Assembly: GCF_018127965.1 (NCBI RefSeq)
Contig: NZ_CP072350.1
Coordinates: 620,001-684,000, forward strand
Source of the DNA: Prevotella melaninogenica
Lineage (GTDB): Bacteria > Bacteroidota > Bacteroidia > Bacteroidales > Bacteroidaceae
Reading direction: 5' to 3'
Length of the DNA: 64,000 bases
The position numbers and the translations under genes were made by a program. The notes under the pieces were generated by a model that was given only the letters and a program-made list of their open reading frames with translations, did no database searches and was not told the DNA's origin. Position 1 is the first letter of the stretch. The number at the start of each line of letters is the position of its first letter. Shown one piece after another: positions 1 through 7,160 of this stretch.

Positions 1-192
1 AGCAAAGTATGCAAAGGGCTTACCATCAGCCTCTAACGTGTAATACGCTTCCTGACGGATAGCCACAGCACTCTTATCCACCTCCTCTTGTGAAGGGGGC
101 AGACAACGAAAGACAATATATATGAGTAGAAGGACAAGCAAAATGCCCCCTCCTACATACTGGGTTCGCCTTGAAGGGCGGTAGTTGAACAT
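1..192 (-). CDS. Partial membrane protein, N-terminal part only
   Basis: An open frame of 64 codons runs from an ATG at 192 off the left edge of the window. The product begins MFNYRPSRRTQYVGGG, followed by one hydrophobic segment (about residues 14-29) and then a polar stretch (residues 30-64). This looks like a single-pass inner-membrane protein or one with an uncleaved signal anchor. It diverges from the small gene at 254, and a minus-strand TAACTTTG box (222 to 215) could be its -7 element. The family is not recognisable from 64 residues. Confidence 0.6.
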   Translation of the reverse strand, partial: MFNYRPSRRTQYVGGGILLVLLLIYIVFRCLPPSQEEVDKSAVAIRQEAYYTLEADGKPFAYFA

Positions 193-210
193 TAAAATAA
201 ATTTAAAATA

Positions 211-242
211 TTTGCAAAGTTACAAATAATTATCTAACTTTG
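211..242 (+). promoter_or_regulatory. Bacteroidota-type promoter for the metal locus
   Basis: TTTG at 211-214 and TAACTTTG at 235-242 are separated by 20 nt, matching the known Bacteroidota sigma-ABfr pattern TTTG-N19-21-TAnnTTTG. The start codon of the small exported protein lies 11 nt downstream of the box, giving a very short leader. Confidence 0.6.
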
Positions 243-253
243 CAGCCAAGTTT

Positions 254-634
254 ATGAGAAAAACGACAGACATATTACTATCCCTTCTATTGTCAACGAT
301 GATAGTATGGATTGGCTCGGGCATCATGACAGTGGTGTGCGCACATACTGGCAATGTGTCTGTTGCTAAGATGGAGGATAAGGGTCATTGCAATGATAAC
401 GATGTAAAAAATTGCATGAAGATTGAGGTAAAAAGCTTGTCGCCCACAGACATGGCGCACAATGACTTTTACCACATTCAGCCTATACAGCTTTCGCTAC
501 TCCCACAATTCGTAAGTGATTGTCAATTATTGCCTTTGCCTGTTTTGACAAAGGCCCCAGAGAGGATATTGTCGTTGCTCTGGCATAGTCCGCCACGCCA
601 ATATCTCCGATTACTTACGACACTTATCATTTGA
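254..634 (+). CDS. Small exported Cys/His-containing protein of a metal-handling locus
   Basis: A 126-residue protein with a hydrophobic N-terminal segment (about residues 8-29) that is probably a signal peptide or anchor. The mature part has CAHTG, a spaced HC...NC pair near residues 49-54 and a late HSPPRQY motif. This spacing is reminiscent of the small HYC_CC_PP-type proteins of Bacteroidota, which sit beside metal-related TonB receptors; that assignment is tentative. It is followed after 157 bp by a TonB-dependent receptor and an HMA-domain protein, so a role in binding or trafficking copper or another soft metal in the periplasm is inferred from context. Confidence 0.6.
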   Translation: MRKTTDILLSLLLSTMIVWIGSGIMTVVCAHTGNVSVAKMEDKGHCNDNDVKNCMKIEVKSLSPTDMAHNDFYHIQPIQLSLLPQFVSDCQLLPLPVLTKAPERILSLLWHSPPRQYLRLLTTLII

Positions 635-718
635 TTTTTGGTTGTTTTCTGTTCCTCATGAAATGGGCAACAGAAGGTTTATCGTACCTGTTACACAAGT
701 GTGTTCGGGTAAAAAAGC

Positions 719-745
719 GTATCAGTATGTTTCCCATTCTGATAC
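719..745. promoter_or_regulatory. Inverted repeat upstream of the TonB receptor
   Basis: GTATCAG (719-725) and CTGATAC (739-745) form a perfect 7-bp inverted repeat with a 13-nt centre, 47 bp before the receptor start codon. It could be an operator for a metal-responsive regulator or a leader hairpin. There is no T-run, so it is not an obvious terminator. Confidence 0.3.
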
Positions 746-791
746 CACACAGGCTTTATAAATTTTAAATAACAACTGAATATCAAACGAA

Positions 792-2840
792 ATGAATAAA
801 ATTATATATTTAGCAGGACTGACCTTGCTGTCTGTCCTACCTGCTACCGCACAGGAAACTGCTGTCGACACGACCGCAACCATGAAAGATCAGACATTGG
901 ATAACGTGACCGTTACAACGCGAAGAGCCTCTGTGCGCTCGTTGGCTGGAGCCATCAACGGTAAAGACATCCTACGAGACGAACTCTTCAAGGCTGCTTG
1001 CTGTAATCTTGGTGAGAGCTTTGTCAACAACGCTTCGGTAGATGTAAACTACTCGGATGCCACTACGGGAGCCAAACAAATCAAGCTTCTCGGTCTTAGT
1101 GGTACGTATGTTCAGATGCTGACCGAGAACCTTCCTAACTTCCGTGGTGCTGCCCTCCCTTACGGTTTGGGCTATGTTCCAGGCAGTTGGATGAAGAGTA
1201 TGCAGGTGAGTAAGGGTAATACATCTGTCAAGAATGGCTACGAAGCGATGACAGGTCAGATTAATGTGGAATACGTTAAACCTGAAGATCCAACAGGTAT
1301 GACCGTCAACCTCTATGGCAATACGGTGGGAAGATTCGAGGCAAATGCGGATGGTAACATTCATATCAATGGTAACAAGAACCTCAGTACGGAAATCCTT
1401 GCCCACTATGAGAACAACTGGCTACATCATGATGGCAACGGAGACGGATTCCAAGATGCCCCAAAAGTGAGACAATACAACCTGCAGAACCGTTGGTTTT
1501 GGAAGCAAGGCGACTATATTCTACATGCTGGTCTGTCGCTATTAAAGGAAGACCGCATGAGTGGTCAGACTCCTCATGCTGCTGCAACGAATCCTTATCG
1601 CATTGACATCGGCACCGACCGCTACGAAGCTTACATGAAGCATGCCTTCTTCTTCGACCATACACATGGTACGAACATCGCCCTGTTGGGTAATGTCTCT
1701 ATGCACAAGCAGCAGGCGCAATATGGTATTAAGCAGTATGATGTCAACGAGAAGAATGCTTACGCATCGCTTATCTTTGAGACAAACTTCTCTGACGAGC
1801 ACAATCTATCGGCTGGCTTGAGCCTTAACCACGATTATTTGCATCAGAGTCTGACACTGCCAGCAACGGCCATTGCGGCTGATTATGGTAATATCTACCC
1901 ACTCACACGTGGCATTGAGCGTGAGACAACACCGGGCGCATACGTTCAGTACACCTATAACCTGCACAGTCGATTCATCGCTATGGCAGGATTGCGCGTC
2001 GACCATAGCAACGTCTATGGCACCTTCTTTACTCCACGCTTCCACTTGAAGTGGGTTCCTGCAAACTTCATGACCCTCCGTCTCTCTGCAGGTAAGGGCT
2101 ATCGCAGTCCACACGCACTGGCAGAGAACAACTACCTAATGGCTTCGGGCCGCCGACTCATCATCGACAAACTCGATCAAGAGGCTGCATGGAACTATGG
2201 TGCGAGTCTTAATTTCAACATTCCAATAGGAAGTAAGCTGCTGAAAATCAATACTGATTACTATTACACGCACTTCCTTTCACAGATGTTGATTGATTAT
2301 GACAGCAATCCACAGGAACTGCATATCACCAATCTCAATGGTAAGAGCTTCTCGCACACCTTCCAAATCGATGCTTCCTACCCTCTTTTCAAGGGCTTTG
2401 AACTGACGGCAGCCTACCGATACAACCTCGTGAAGGCGACGTATGGAGGAAAACTGATGTGGAAACCACTACAGAGTCGTTACAAAGGACTCTTAACGCT
2501 CAGCTATAAAACACCTTTAGGAGTTTGGCAGTTTGATGCTACTGCAGCCTTGAACGGAGGTGGTAGAATGCCAGAATCTTACACCTTAGCATCGGGCGAA
2601 CGCTCATGGGCGGGCAGCTATAAAGCCTATGGACAGCTTAGCGGGCAGGTGACACGCTACTTCCGCCACTTCTCGCTTTACATAGGTGGGGAAAACCTTA
2701 CCAATTATAAGCAGAAGAACCCTATCATCGGTTATCAAAATCCGTGGGCTAACGGCTTCGAACCAACAATGGTCTATGGTCCTGTAGAGGGTGCAATGGC
2801 ATACGTTGGTATCCGTCTGAACCTCGGTAAACGACAGTAA
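792..2840 (+). CDS. TonB-dependent outer-membrane receptor, probably for a metal
   Basis: A 682-residue receptor with a signal peptide (residues 1-20, cleavage after ATA). A plug domain occupies about residues 35-155 and a transmembrane beta-barrel fills the rest, ending in an aromatic/basic C-terminus. There is no N-terminal carboxypeptidase-regulatory domain, unlike SusC proteins. The plug contains a CC pair (about residues 66-67) followed by NLGESF. Receptors of this size next to an HMA metallochaperone are typical of Bacteroidota copper or other soft-metal loci. The substrate cannot be read from sequence; metal is inferred from the HMA protein 95 bp downstream and the Cys/His protein upstream. 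The three genes look like one operon. Confidence 0.85.
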   Translation: MNKIIYLAGLTLLSVLPATAQETAVDTTATMKDQTLDNVTVTTRRASVRSLAGAINGKDILRDELFKAACCNLGESFVNNASVDVNYSDATTGAKQIKLLGLSGTYVQMLTENLPNFRGAALPYGLGYVPGSWMKSMQVSKGNTSVKNGYEAMTGQINVEYVKPEDPTGMTVNLYGNTVGRFEANADGNIHINGNKNLSTEILAHYENNWLHHDGNGDGFQDAPKVRQYNLQNRWFWKQGDYILHAGLSLLKEDRMSGQTPHAAATNPYRIDIGTDRYEAYMKHAFFFDHTHGTNIALLGNVSMHKQQAQYGIKQYDVNEKNAYASLIFETNFSDEHNLSAGLSLNHDYLHQSLTLPATAIAADYGNIYPLTRGIERETTPGAYVQYTYNLHSRFIAMAGLRVDHSNVYGTFFTPRFHLKWVPANFMTLRLSAGKGYRSPHALAENNYLMASGRRLIIDKLDQEAAWNYGASLNFNIPIGSKLLKINTDYYYTHFLSQMLIDYDSNPQELHITNLNGKSFSHTFQIDASYPLFKGFELTAAYRYNLVKATYGGKLMWKPLQSRYKGLLTLSYKTPLGVWQFDATAALNGGGRMPESYTLASGERSWAGSYKAYGQLSGQVTRYFRHFSLYIGGENLTNYKQKNPIIGYQNPWANGFEPTMVYGPVEGAMAYVGIRLNLGKRQ

Positions 2841-2935
2841 ACATTGATTCATTCACAATAGAATAACATAAACGACAACACAGAGAGACGTCTTGAAACA
2901 CGCTTTCATATGTCTCCCTCAAACAAAGAACAATT

Positions 2936-3265
2936 ATGAAAAAAGCTATTTTCACAATGCTGATGCTCATGGTAGCCATGATTGCAACAGCCAAAGACAT
3001 TAAGACAGTTATCTTCACTACTACTCCACAGATGCACTGCGCTAACTGTGAGGCGAAAGTAAAGAACAACCTCCGCTTTGCAAAGGGTGTGAAGGAGATT
3101 AAGACAAGTGTTGAAGAGCAGAAGGTATATGTAACCTACGATGCTCAGAAGACCAATGAGGAGAAGCTTCAGAAGGCTTTTGAGAAGTTCGGTTATAAGG
3201 CAGAAAAGACGACAAAGGAGGCAAAAATCCCTGTTCATGAGAACGAGGAGTGCGATAATATGTAA
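2936..3265 (+). CDS. Exported heavy-metal-associated (HMA) domain protein
   Basis: A 109-residue protein with a signal peptide (residues 1-19) and one HMA fold (about residues 22-90). The metal site is QMHCANCEAKV, with the CxxC pair of the HMA family. The ferredoxin-like pattern continues through GVKEIKTS, KVYVTYDAQ and FEKFGYKAE. It should bind Cu(I) or a similar thiophilic ion in the periplasm and hand it to, or take it from, a partner. The C-terminus is acidic and contains a further Cys (EECDNM). It ends the operon: a strong hairpin follows 28 bp after the stop codon. Confidence 0.88.
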   Translation: MKKAIFTMLMLMVAMIATAKDIKTVIFTTTPQMHCANCEAKVKNNLRFAKGVKEIKTSVEEQKVYVTYDAQKTNEEKLQKAFEKFGYKAEKTTKEAKIPVHENEECDNM

Positions 3266-3293
3266 TCGCTAATAGTAAAGTCTATAAGTAAGT

Positions 3294-3340
3294 AATCGAC
3301 CATTACATGGCTCTCAACAGCCTATGTGATGGTCGATTCT
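3294..3340 (+). terminator. Intrinsic terminator after the metal locus
   Basis: A perfect 10-bp stem (3294-3303 with 3329-3338) encloses a loop that can itself pair (CATGG with a CCTATG arm). It is followed by a T-rich CTTGTTT tail and lies 28 bp downstream of the HMA gene. Confidence 0.7.
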
Positions 3341-3388
3341 TGTTTAATCTCTATCGTTTATATAATAAAGGAATAGTATCATTGAGTG

Positions 3389-3449
3389 GTGCGGAGGCTC
3401 CGCACATAGGGTGCTAAGCGTTCGCACATCTGGTGTTAAGCCTTAGCAC
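3389..3449. repeat. Three 17-nt GTG...CAC palindromes at 22-nt spacing
   Basis: Units at 3389-3405, 3411-3427 and 3433-3449 are each 17 nt, begin GTG and end GCAC. Each is an imperfect hairpin, for example GTGCGGAG-G-CTCCGCAC. The 5-nt spacers are ATAGG and ATCTG. The same architecture recurs at 32523 and 41493. Function unknown; the array lies between a terminator and the 3' end of a convergent gene. Confidence 0.7.
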
Positions 3450-3542
3450 GTTTCTTAAAGAGGGTAGGAATGTGAGAGGATAGGCATTATCGTCTCTTTT
3501 CCTATGCGCTTATTCTATTAGATGTCCTTATAGGAAAACTGC

Positions 3543-4370
3543 TTATTTATTCCCCTTTGGCATCCTTCCTATTAACTGCAGCAACGAAGGAACGAAGATA
3601 CAGAGCGAGAAGAACAAGCCAGCATACATCATGTGGTCGTTGCCGTGGAAGAAGTCGATGAGTTTTCCATCGTTCATCTGTGGCATGAGGTTGAACATAA
3701 GATAAGCCACCGTATTGTTCACCCAATGAAATACGAAGCCTGGCAGAATACTCCCCGTTTTCGAATAGAGCCAACCCAAGAGCAGACCAATCAAAAAAGC
3801 GTGTAAGCCTTGTGCTAAATTGAAATGGACAATACCAAAGATAAGGGCTGAAATGACAATGGCTATCCATCGTTTGCGTTCGCCTAACGCGTTTTGTAGT
3901 ACGCGTAGAATAGCGCCACGGAAGACGATCTCCTCAGCGATAGGCACCATCATTCCCAAGGCAACATAGCCCCAAGATACTTTCATGATACTTTCAAACA
4001 TCTCTTCTGTGCCCGCTGGCATCGTTAGATTAATCTTCTCGGCAAGGAATTGCAGCGGGAGTATCGAACCTAAAGCTATGAGAGCCGACCACATGAGGAC
4101 AGCCCAAGGACGCGTCTTCAAGTAGTTACCAGATACAGGTGCCCACTTTGTAGCGATGAAAAGAATTAAAGTTGCAAGACTACTGATGACTGCCGTTATG
4201 GCAAGAGTCTCACCATTTTTAGTCAGATAATCCCCATCAGCAGCCTCTGTCCCTCCAAGTAGGCTTACAAGCTCCTTACCTCCTTTGAAAGAAAGACTTT
4301 GTATCAAGATGAAAAGTGAAACAAATAAGATGACATAGAGCGTTGCGCTCAAAACGTTTTTATTGTTCAT
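3543..4370 (-). CDS. CPBP-family intramembrane metalloprotease (CAAX protease-like)
   Basis: A 275-residue polytopic membrane protein. The CPBP/Abi signature is clear: EEIVFRG (residues 146-152) carries the glutamate pair and arginine, GIVHFN (H182) supplies the second motif, and HWVNNT (about 215-220) the third. Hydrophobic segments lie at about 8-25, 55-73, 88-110, 130-148, 168-185, 190-203 and 240-265. These enzymes cleave substrates within the membrane; bacterial members have varied or unknown substrates, including bacteriocin immunity. It lies 11 bp downstream of ribF on the same strand and is probably co-transcribed, although no functional link is obvious. Confidence 0.88.
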   Translation of the reverse strand: MNNKNVLSATLYVILFVSLFILIQSLSFKGGKELVSLLGGTEAADGDYLTKNGETLAITAVISSLATLILFIATKWAPVSGNYLKTRPWAVLMWSALIALGSILPLQFLAEKINLTMPAGTEEMFESIMKVSWGYVALGMMVPIAEEIVFRGAILRVLQNALGERKRWIAIVISALIFGIVHFNLAQGLHAFLIGLLLGWLYSKTGSILPGFVFHWVNNTVAYLMFNLMPQMNDGKLIDFFHGNDHMMYAGLFFSLCIFVPSLLQLIGRMPKGNK

Positions 4371-4381
4371 TTCTGTGAATC

Positions 4382-5353
4382 TTAGGGTGTATTAATAATG
4401 TTCTCTTGTATGTGATAAGTCTCATCAAACAATCGATTGATGTTGTCCTTGTCTTGCTTCAGCTGTTGTGCCAAGGCTTCTAAAGAGTCAAACTTATGCT
4501 CGTCTCTTATCTTACTAATGAAACTTACAAGGAGTTCCTGTCCATAGAGATTTCCTGTGAAATTAAAGAGATTGACCTCTATCGAGGTGGTTGTACCATT
4601 GAAAGTAGGCCGATGTCCAATGTTCATCATCCCTCGTTTCCATTCGACAGAATCTTTCAAGCGCACCATGACCGCATAAACACCACTTGCAGGGAGCAGC
4701 TGGTGGCAATCATTCACATCGAGATTGGCTGTAGGGAAACCCATCTTGCGCCCATTCTGATAGCCACTCACGATGCGACTCTCTATCGTATAAGGATAGC
4801 CTAAAAGGCGGTTGGCAGCCTCAATATTGCCCGCGCGGAGGTCGTTTCTGATGACAGAAGAACTCACTTTCTCATCGTTTGGCAGGAAGGCATCCGCACG
4901 AATGACCTCAATACCCATCTCCTTACCATACTGAACATAGTCTTCAAAAGTCTCAGAGCGGTTATGTCCGAATCGGTTGTCGTAGCCAATGATGAGTTTC
5001 TTTACATTCAGCTGTTTGCATAACACCTCTTGCATGAAGTCATGAGCTGAGAGCGCAGCCAACGAAGCATCGAAATGCAGTACGAAACTATTGTCAATAT
5101 GTGTCTTTGAGAGCAGCAATAGCTTCTCATCGAGTGTTGACAGCAGTTCTGGTTGGTAGTCAGCCTGCAGCACCTGACGCGGATGTCGGTCGAAGGTGAT
5201 GACTGCCGACGCCATTCCAGACCGTTCAGCCTCGTCAATGACACGACTAATCAGGAACTGATGTCCACGATGCACCCCATCAAAGAACCCTATGGTTGCA
5301 ACCTGTTCTACTAATTCATGCGTCTCATCTCGCTTAATATATATTGTATTCAA
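4382..5353 (-). CDS. ribF: Bifunctional riboflavin kinase / FAD synthetase
   Basis: At 323 residues this matches the usual RibF length. The N-terminal FAD synthetase (adenylyltransferase) domain shows GFFDGVHRGHQ (about residues 22-32), the nucleotidyl-transferase HxGH-like motif, and later the SSSVIRNDLRAG motif. The C-terminal riboflavin kinase domain starts near residue 183 with a GYPYTIES stretch and shows MGFPTANLDV, the ATP/flavin-binding PTAN motif. The enzyme phosphorylates riboflavin to FMN and adenylates FMN to FAD in the cytoplasm. It is the first gene of a two-gene minus-strand unit with the CPBP protease. Confidence 0.95.
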   Translation of the reverse strand: MNTIYIKRDETHELVEQVATIGFFDGVHRGHQFLISRVIDEAERSGMASAVITFDRHPRQVLQADYQPELLSTLDEKLLLLSKTHIDNSFVLHFDASLAALSAHDFMQEVLCKQLNVKKLIIGYDNRFGHNRSETFEDYVQYGKEMGIEVIRADAFLPNDEKVSSSVIRNDLRAGNIEAANRLLGYPYTIESRIVSGYQNGRKMGFPTANLDVNDCHQLLPASGVYAVMVRLKDSVEWKRGMMNIGHRPTFNGTTTSIEVNLFNFTGNLYGQELLVSFISKIRDEHKFDSLEALAQQLKQDKDNINRLFDETYHIQENIINTP

Positions 5354-5374
5354 TCCTCTTGTCTTATAGTTCGT

Positions 5375-5515
5375 TTACTTCCTTGTAAAGGTATTTTTAT
5401 TTCTCTGCAAGGCATATTTACTTCCCCACAAAGACACCTCCACCTCGTTACAAAGCCATGTTTACTTTCTTGCAAAGGTACTCCAAATCACCCATAAACC
5501 CATGTTTGGGTAAAC
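5375..5515. repeat. Degenerate TTTACTT...TGCAAAG microrepeats
   Basis: Between ribF and the tRNA, a short phrase resembling TTTACTTyCnTGCAAAG occurs about four times at roughly 30-40 nt spacing (near 5375, 5405, 5430 and 5460). No open frame or RNA gene is seen in the stretch. It may belong to the same class of decayed intergenic microrepeats seen elsewhere in the window. Confidence 0.4.
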
Positions 5516-5575
5516 AAAATGTGTTAAAACATTAAATTTCCTTATCGTCCTTTCTCCTTTTTCCATTTATTTCAT

Positions 5576-5583
5576 TATCTTTG
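5576..5583 (+). promoter_or_regulatory. -7 box of the tRNA gene
   Basis: TATCTTTG matches the TAnnTTTG consensus and lies 22 nt upstream of the mature tRNA 5' end. No clear -33 TTTG is visible. Confidence 0.5.
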
Positions 5584-5604
5584 CAGCCGAATTCACGAAA
5601 TTCA

Positions 5605-5678
5605 GGACTTGTAGCTCAGTTGGTTAGAGCAACAGACTCATAATCTGGAGGTCCCTGGTTCAAGCCCAGGCTGGTCCA
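5605..5678 (+). tRNA. tRNA with CAU anticodon (Met, or Ile2)
   Basis: A 74-nt cloverleaf. The acceptor arm GGACTTG pairs with the CTGGTCC end with one mismatch, and the discriminator is A. The D-arm is GCTC...GAGC, the anticodon loop CTCATAA has anticodon CAT, and the T-arm is CCTGG-TTCAAGC-CCAGG. No CCA is encoded. The CAU anticodon fits elongator tRNA-Met or, with lysidine modification, tRNA-Ile2; sequence alone does not settle this. It is the attachment site of the integrative element, whose end regenerates the 3' half so the tRNA stays intact. Confidence 0.93.
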
Positions 5679-5679
5679 C
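5634..5679 (+). repeat. attL: 46-bp direct repeat within the tRNA 3' half
   Basis: The 46 bp from AGACTCATAATC to GGTCCAC recur exactly at 14484-14529. The repeat starts in the anticodon arm and ends one base past the discriminator. This is the classic crossover region of a tyrosine integrase targeting a tRNA, with the integrase gene starting 144 bp downstream. Confidence 0.9.
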
Positions 5680-5685
5680 TATATT

Positions 5686-5725
5686 AAACTCCTTGTAATC
5701 AATAGGTTGCAGGGAGTTTTTATTT
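5686..5725 (+). terminator. Terminator after the tRNA, inside the element
   Basis: AAACTCC (5686-5692) pairs with GGAGTTT (5713-5719), followed by TTATTT. Because it lies inside the element boundary, the element supplies a new terminator for the tRNA transcript. Confidence 0.65.
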
Positions 5726-5784
5726 AATAGATTTGATGTTTTATTGTATCAAATAATACCCCAAAAAGTACACTATTTTATTGA

Positions 5785-5805
5785 TTGTTGGTTTATTGTT
5801 GGTTT
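5785..5805 (+). repeat. 21-bp subterminal direct repeat, left copy
   Basis: A 21-bp sequence containing two GTTGGTTT-type half-repeats is repeated exactly at 14401-14421. It lies about 100 bp inside the left att site and just upstream of the integrase. Position and internal duplication suggest arm-type integrase or excisionase binding sites. Confidence 0.65.
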
Positions 5806-5822
5806 TTTAAATTACATCTAAC

Positions 5823-7085
5823 ATGCTGACTATCAAAGCAGAAATATTAAAAAGTGGATTAAGAGCAGATGATACATACAATGTAAAAGTAAGAATCACC
5901 TATAAAAGACAGGTTAAGAGAATATCGACAAACATCTATATCCATAAATCAGAACTTACAAAATCCTTGAAAATCAAGAATGGTTGTAAACTAAAGAAAA
6001 GGATAGATGATTTAATTACATACTATCAAGATATAGGAAATAACCTCCAAGTAGAAAGAGAGGATTACACCATTGATGATATAATTGCCAACCTTAAAGG
6101 AGAAGAGCAGAAGAACAAGCCTATTGATTTTATAAAATTCAGTAGGGATTGGATTGAGACTGCAACCATTAAAGGTGCTGATAATTATAAATATTGCATC
6201 AATTCATTTGTGAGGTTTCTCGGAAAAGATAACCTAAATATCAATGATTTAACCATCAAACTTCTTACTCAATATGCAGAATATCTCTGTAAGAACAAGG
6301 AAAAGAAAGATAAGAAGCTGACCTCCAAGAGTAATAGTAAAACATCTAATAGAGCAGTATCACTTTACTTGGGCAGTATAAGGCATCTTTTTAATGAAGC
6401 AAAGAAGAAGTATAATGACTATGACAGGGGAATTATTATCATACCTCATTCACCCTTTGAGAATTTCAAAGTACCAAGACAGGAAGCCACAAGGAAAAGG
6501 GCTATTACTACCCAACAAATTAAGGCTATTTGGCAACTTGCTGACCTTAAAGAGGGGAAAGGTGTAAATAAACTTTGTAGATTTGATTTGGCAAAGGATT
6601 GCTTTATGCTGTCATTTTTCTTGATGGGAATGAACTCAGCAGACCTCTTTACTTGTTCAGAACTTAAAGATAATTGTATTATCTATTACAGGTGCAAGAC
6701 TAAGGAAAGAAGAGCTGACAATGCAAAGATGGTGGTAAAGATACCATCTTTAGCCTTGCCACTCATTGAGAAGTATAAGGACATTACAGGGAAGAGAATT
6801 TTCAAATTCTATCAATGGTATTCTACTGCTGATACATTCAATGCAGCCTTGAATATAGGGCTTAAACAGGTGGGAAAAGTTCTCCACTTAGAAGACCTTG
6901 AATTTTATGCTGCAAGGCATTCTTGGGCAACTATAGCTGTGAATAAGGCTGGAGTTGATAAGTATGCTGTTCACTCTGCATTGAACCATATTGATGAGAA
7001 AATGAAAATCACCGATATTTATATTGAAAGGGATTTTAAGATGGAAAATGATGCGAATGAAAAAGTAATAAATTCAGTATTCTAA
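5823..7085 (+). CDS. Tyrosine recombinase / integrase of the tRNA element
   Basis: A 420-residue phage-type integrase. An N-terminal arm-binding region (about 1-110) and a core-binding SAM-like domain (about 120-215) precede the catalytic domain (about 225-420). Catalytic residues are visible in AARHSWAT (R365, H366), the LNH turn near 385 and Y400 in DIYIERDF. The first arginine box reads MGMNSADLF, lacking the canonical Arg, as often seen in Bacteroidota integrases. It starts 144 bp from the tRNA att site, is followed by a terminator, and should catalyse insertion and excision at the 46-bp repeats. Confidence 0.93.
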   Translation: MLTIKAEILKSGLRADDTYNVKVRITYKRQVKRISTNIYIHKSELTKSLKIKNGCKLKKRIDDLITYYQDIGNNLQVEREDYTIDDIIANLKGEEQKNKPIDFIKFSRDWIETATIKGADNYKYCINSFVRFLGKDNLNINDLTIKLLTQYAEYLCKNKEKKDKKLTSKSNSKTSNRAVSLYLGSIRHLFNEAKKKYNDYDRGIIIIPHSPFENFKVPRQEATRKRAITTQQIKAIWQLADLKEGKGVNKLCRFDLAKDCFMLSFFLMGMNSADLFTCSELKDNCIIYYRCKTKERRADNAKMVVKIPSLALPLIEKYKDITGKRIFKFYQWYSTADTFNAALNIGLKQVGKVLHLEDLEFYAARHSWATIAVNKAGVDKYAVHSALNHIDEKMKITDIYIERDFKMENDANEKVINSVF

Positions 7086-7089
7086 GATG

Positions 7090-7130
7090 AAAAAGTTCCA
7101 GTAATAATCTTGTTATTGGAACCTTTTATT
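7090..7130 (+). terminator. Terminator after the integrase
   Basis: AAAAGTTCCAGTAATAA (7090-7106) pairs imperfectly with TTATTGGAACCTTTT (about 7113-7127), followed by an AT-rich tail. It separates the integrase from the next gene. Confidence 0.6.
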
Positions 7131-7138
7131 TATTTTTG
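7131..7138 (+). promoter_or_regulatory. -7 box for the polymerase-like gene
   Basis: TATTTTTG matches TAnnTTTG, 22 nt upstream of the ATG at 7161 and directly after the integrase terminator. Confidence 0.45.
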
Positions 7139-7160
7139 CATCTAAAAATTTCCCATCATA

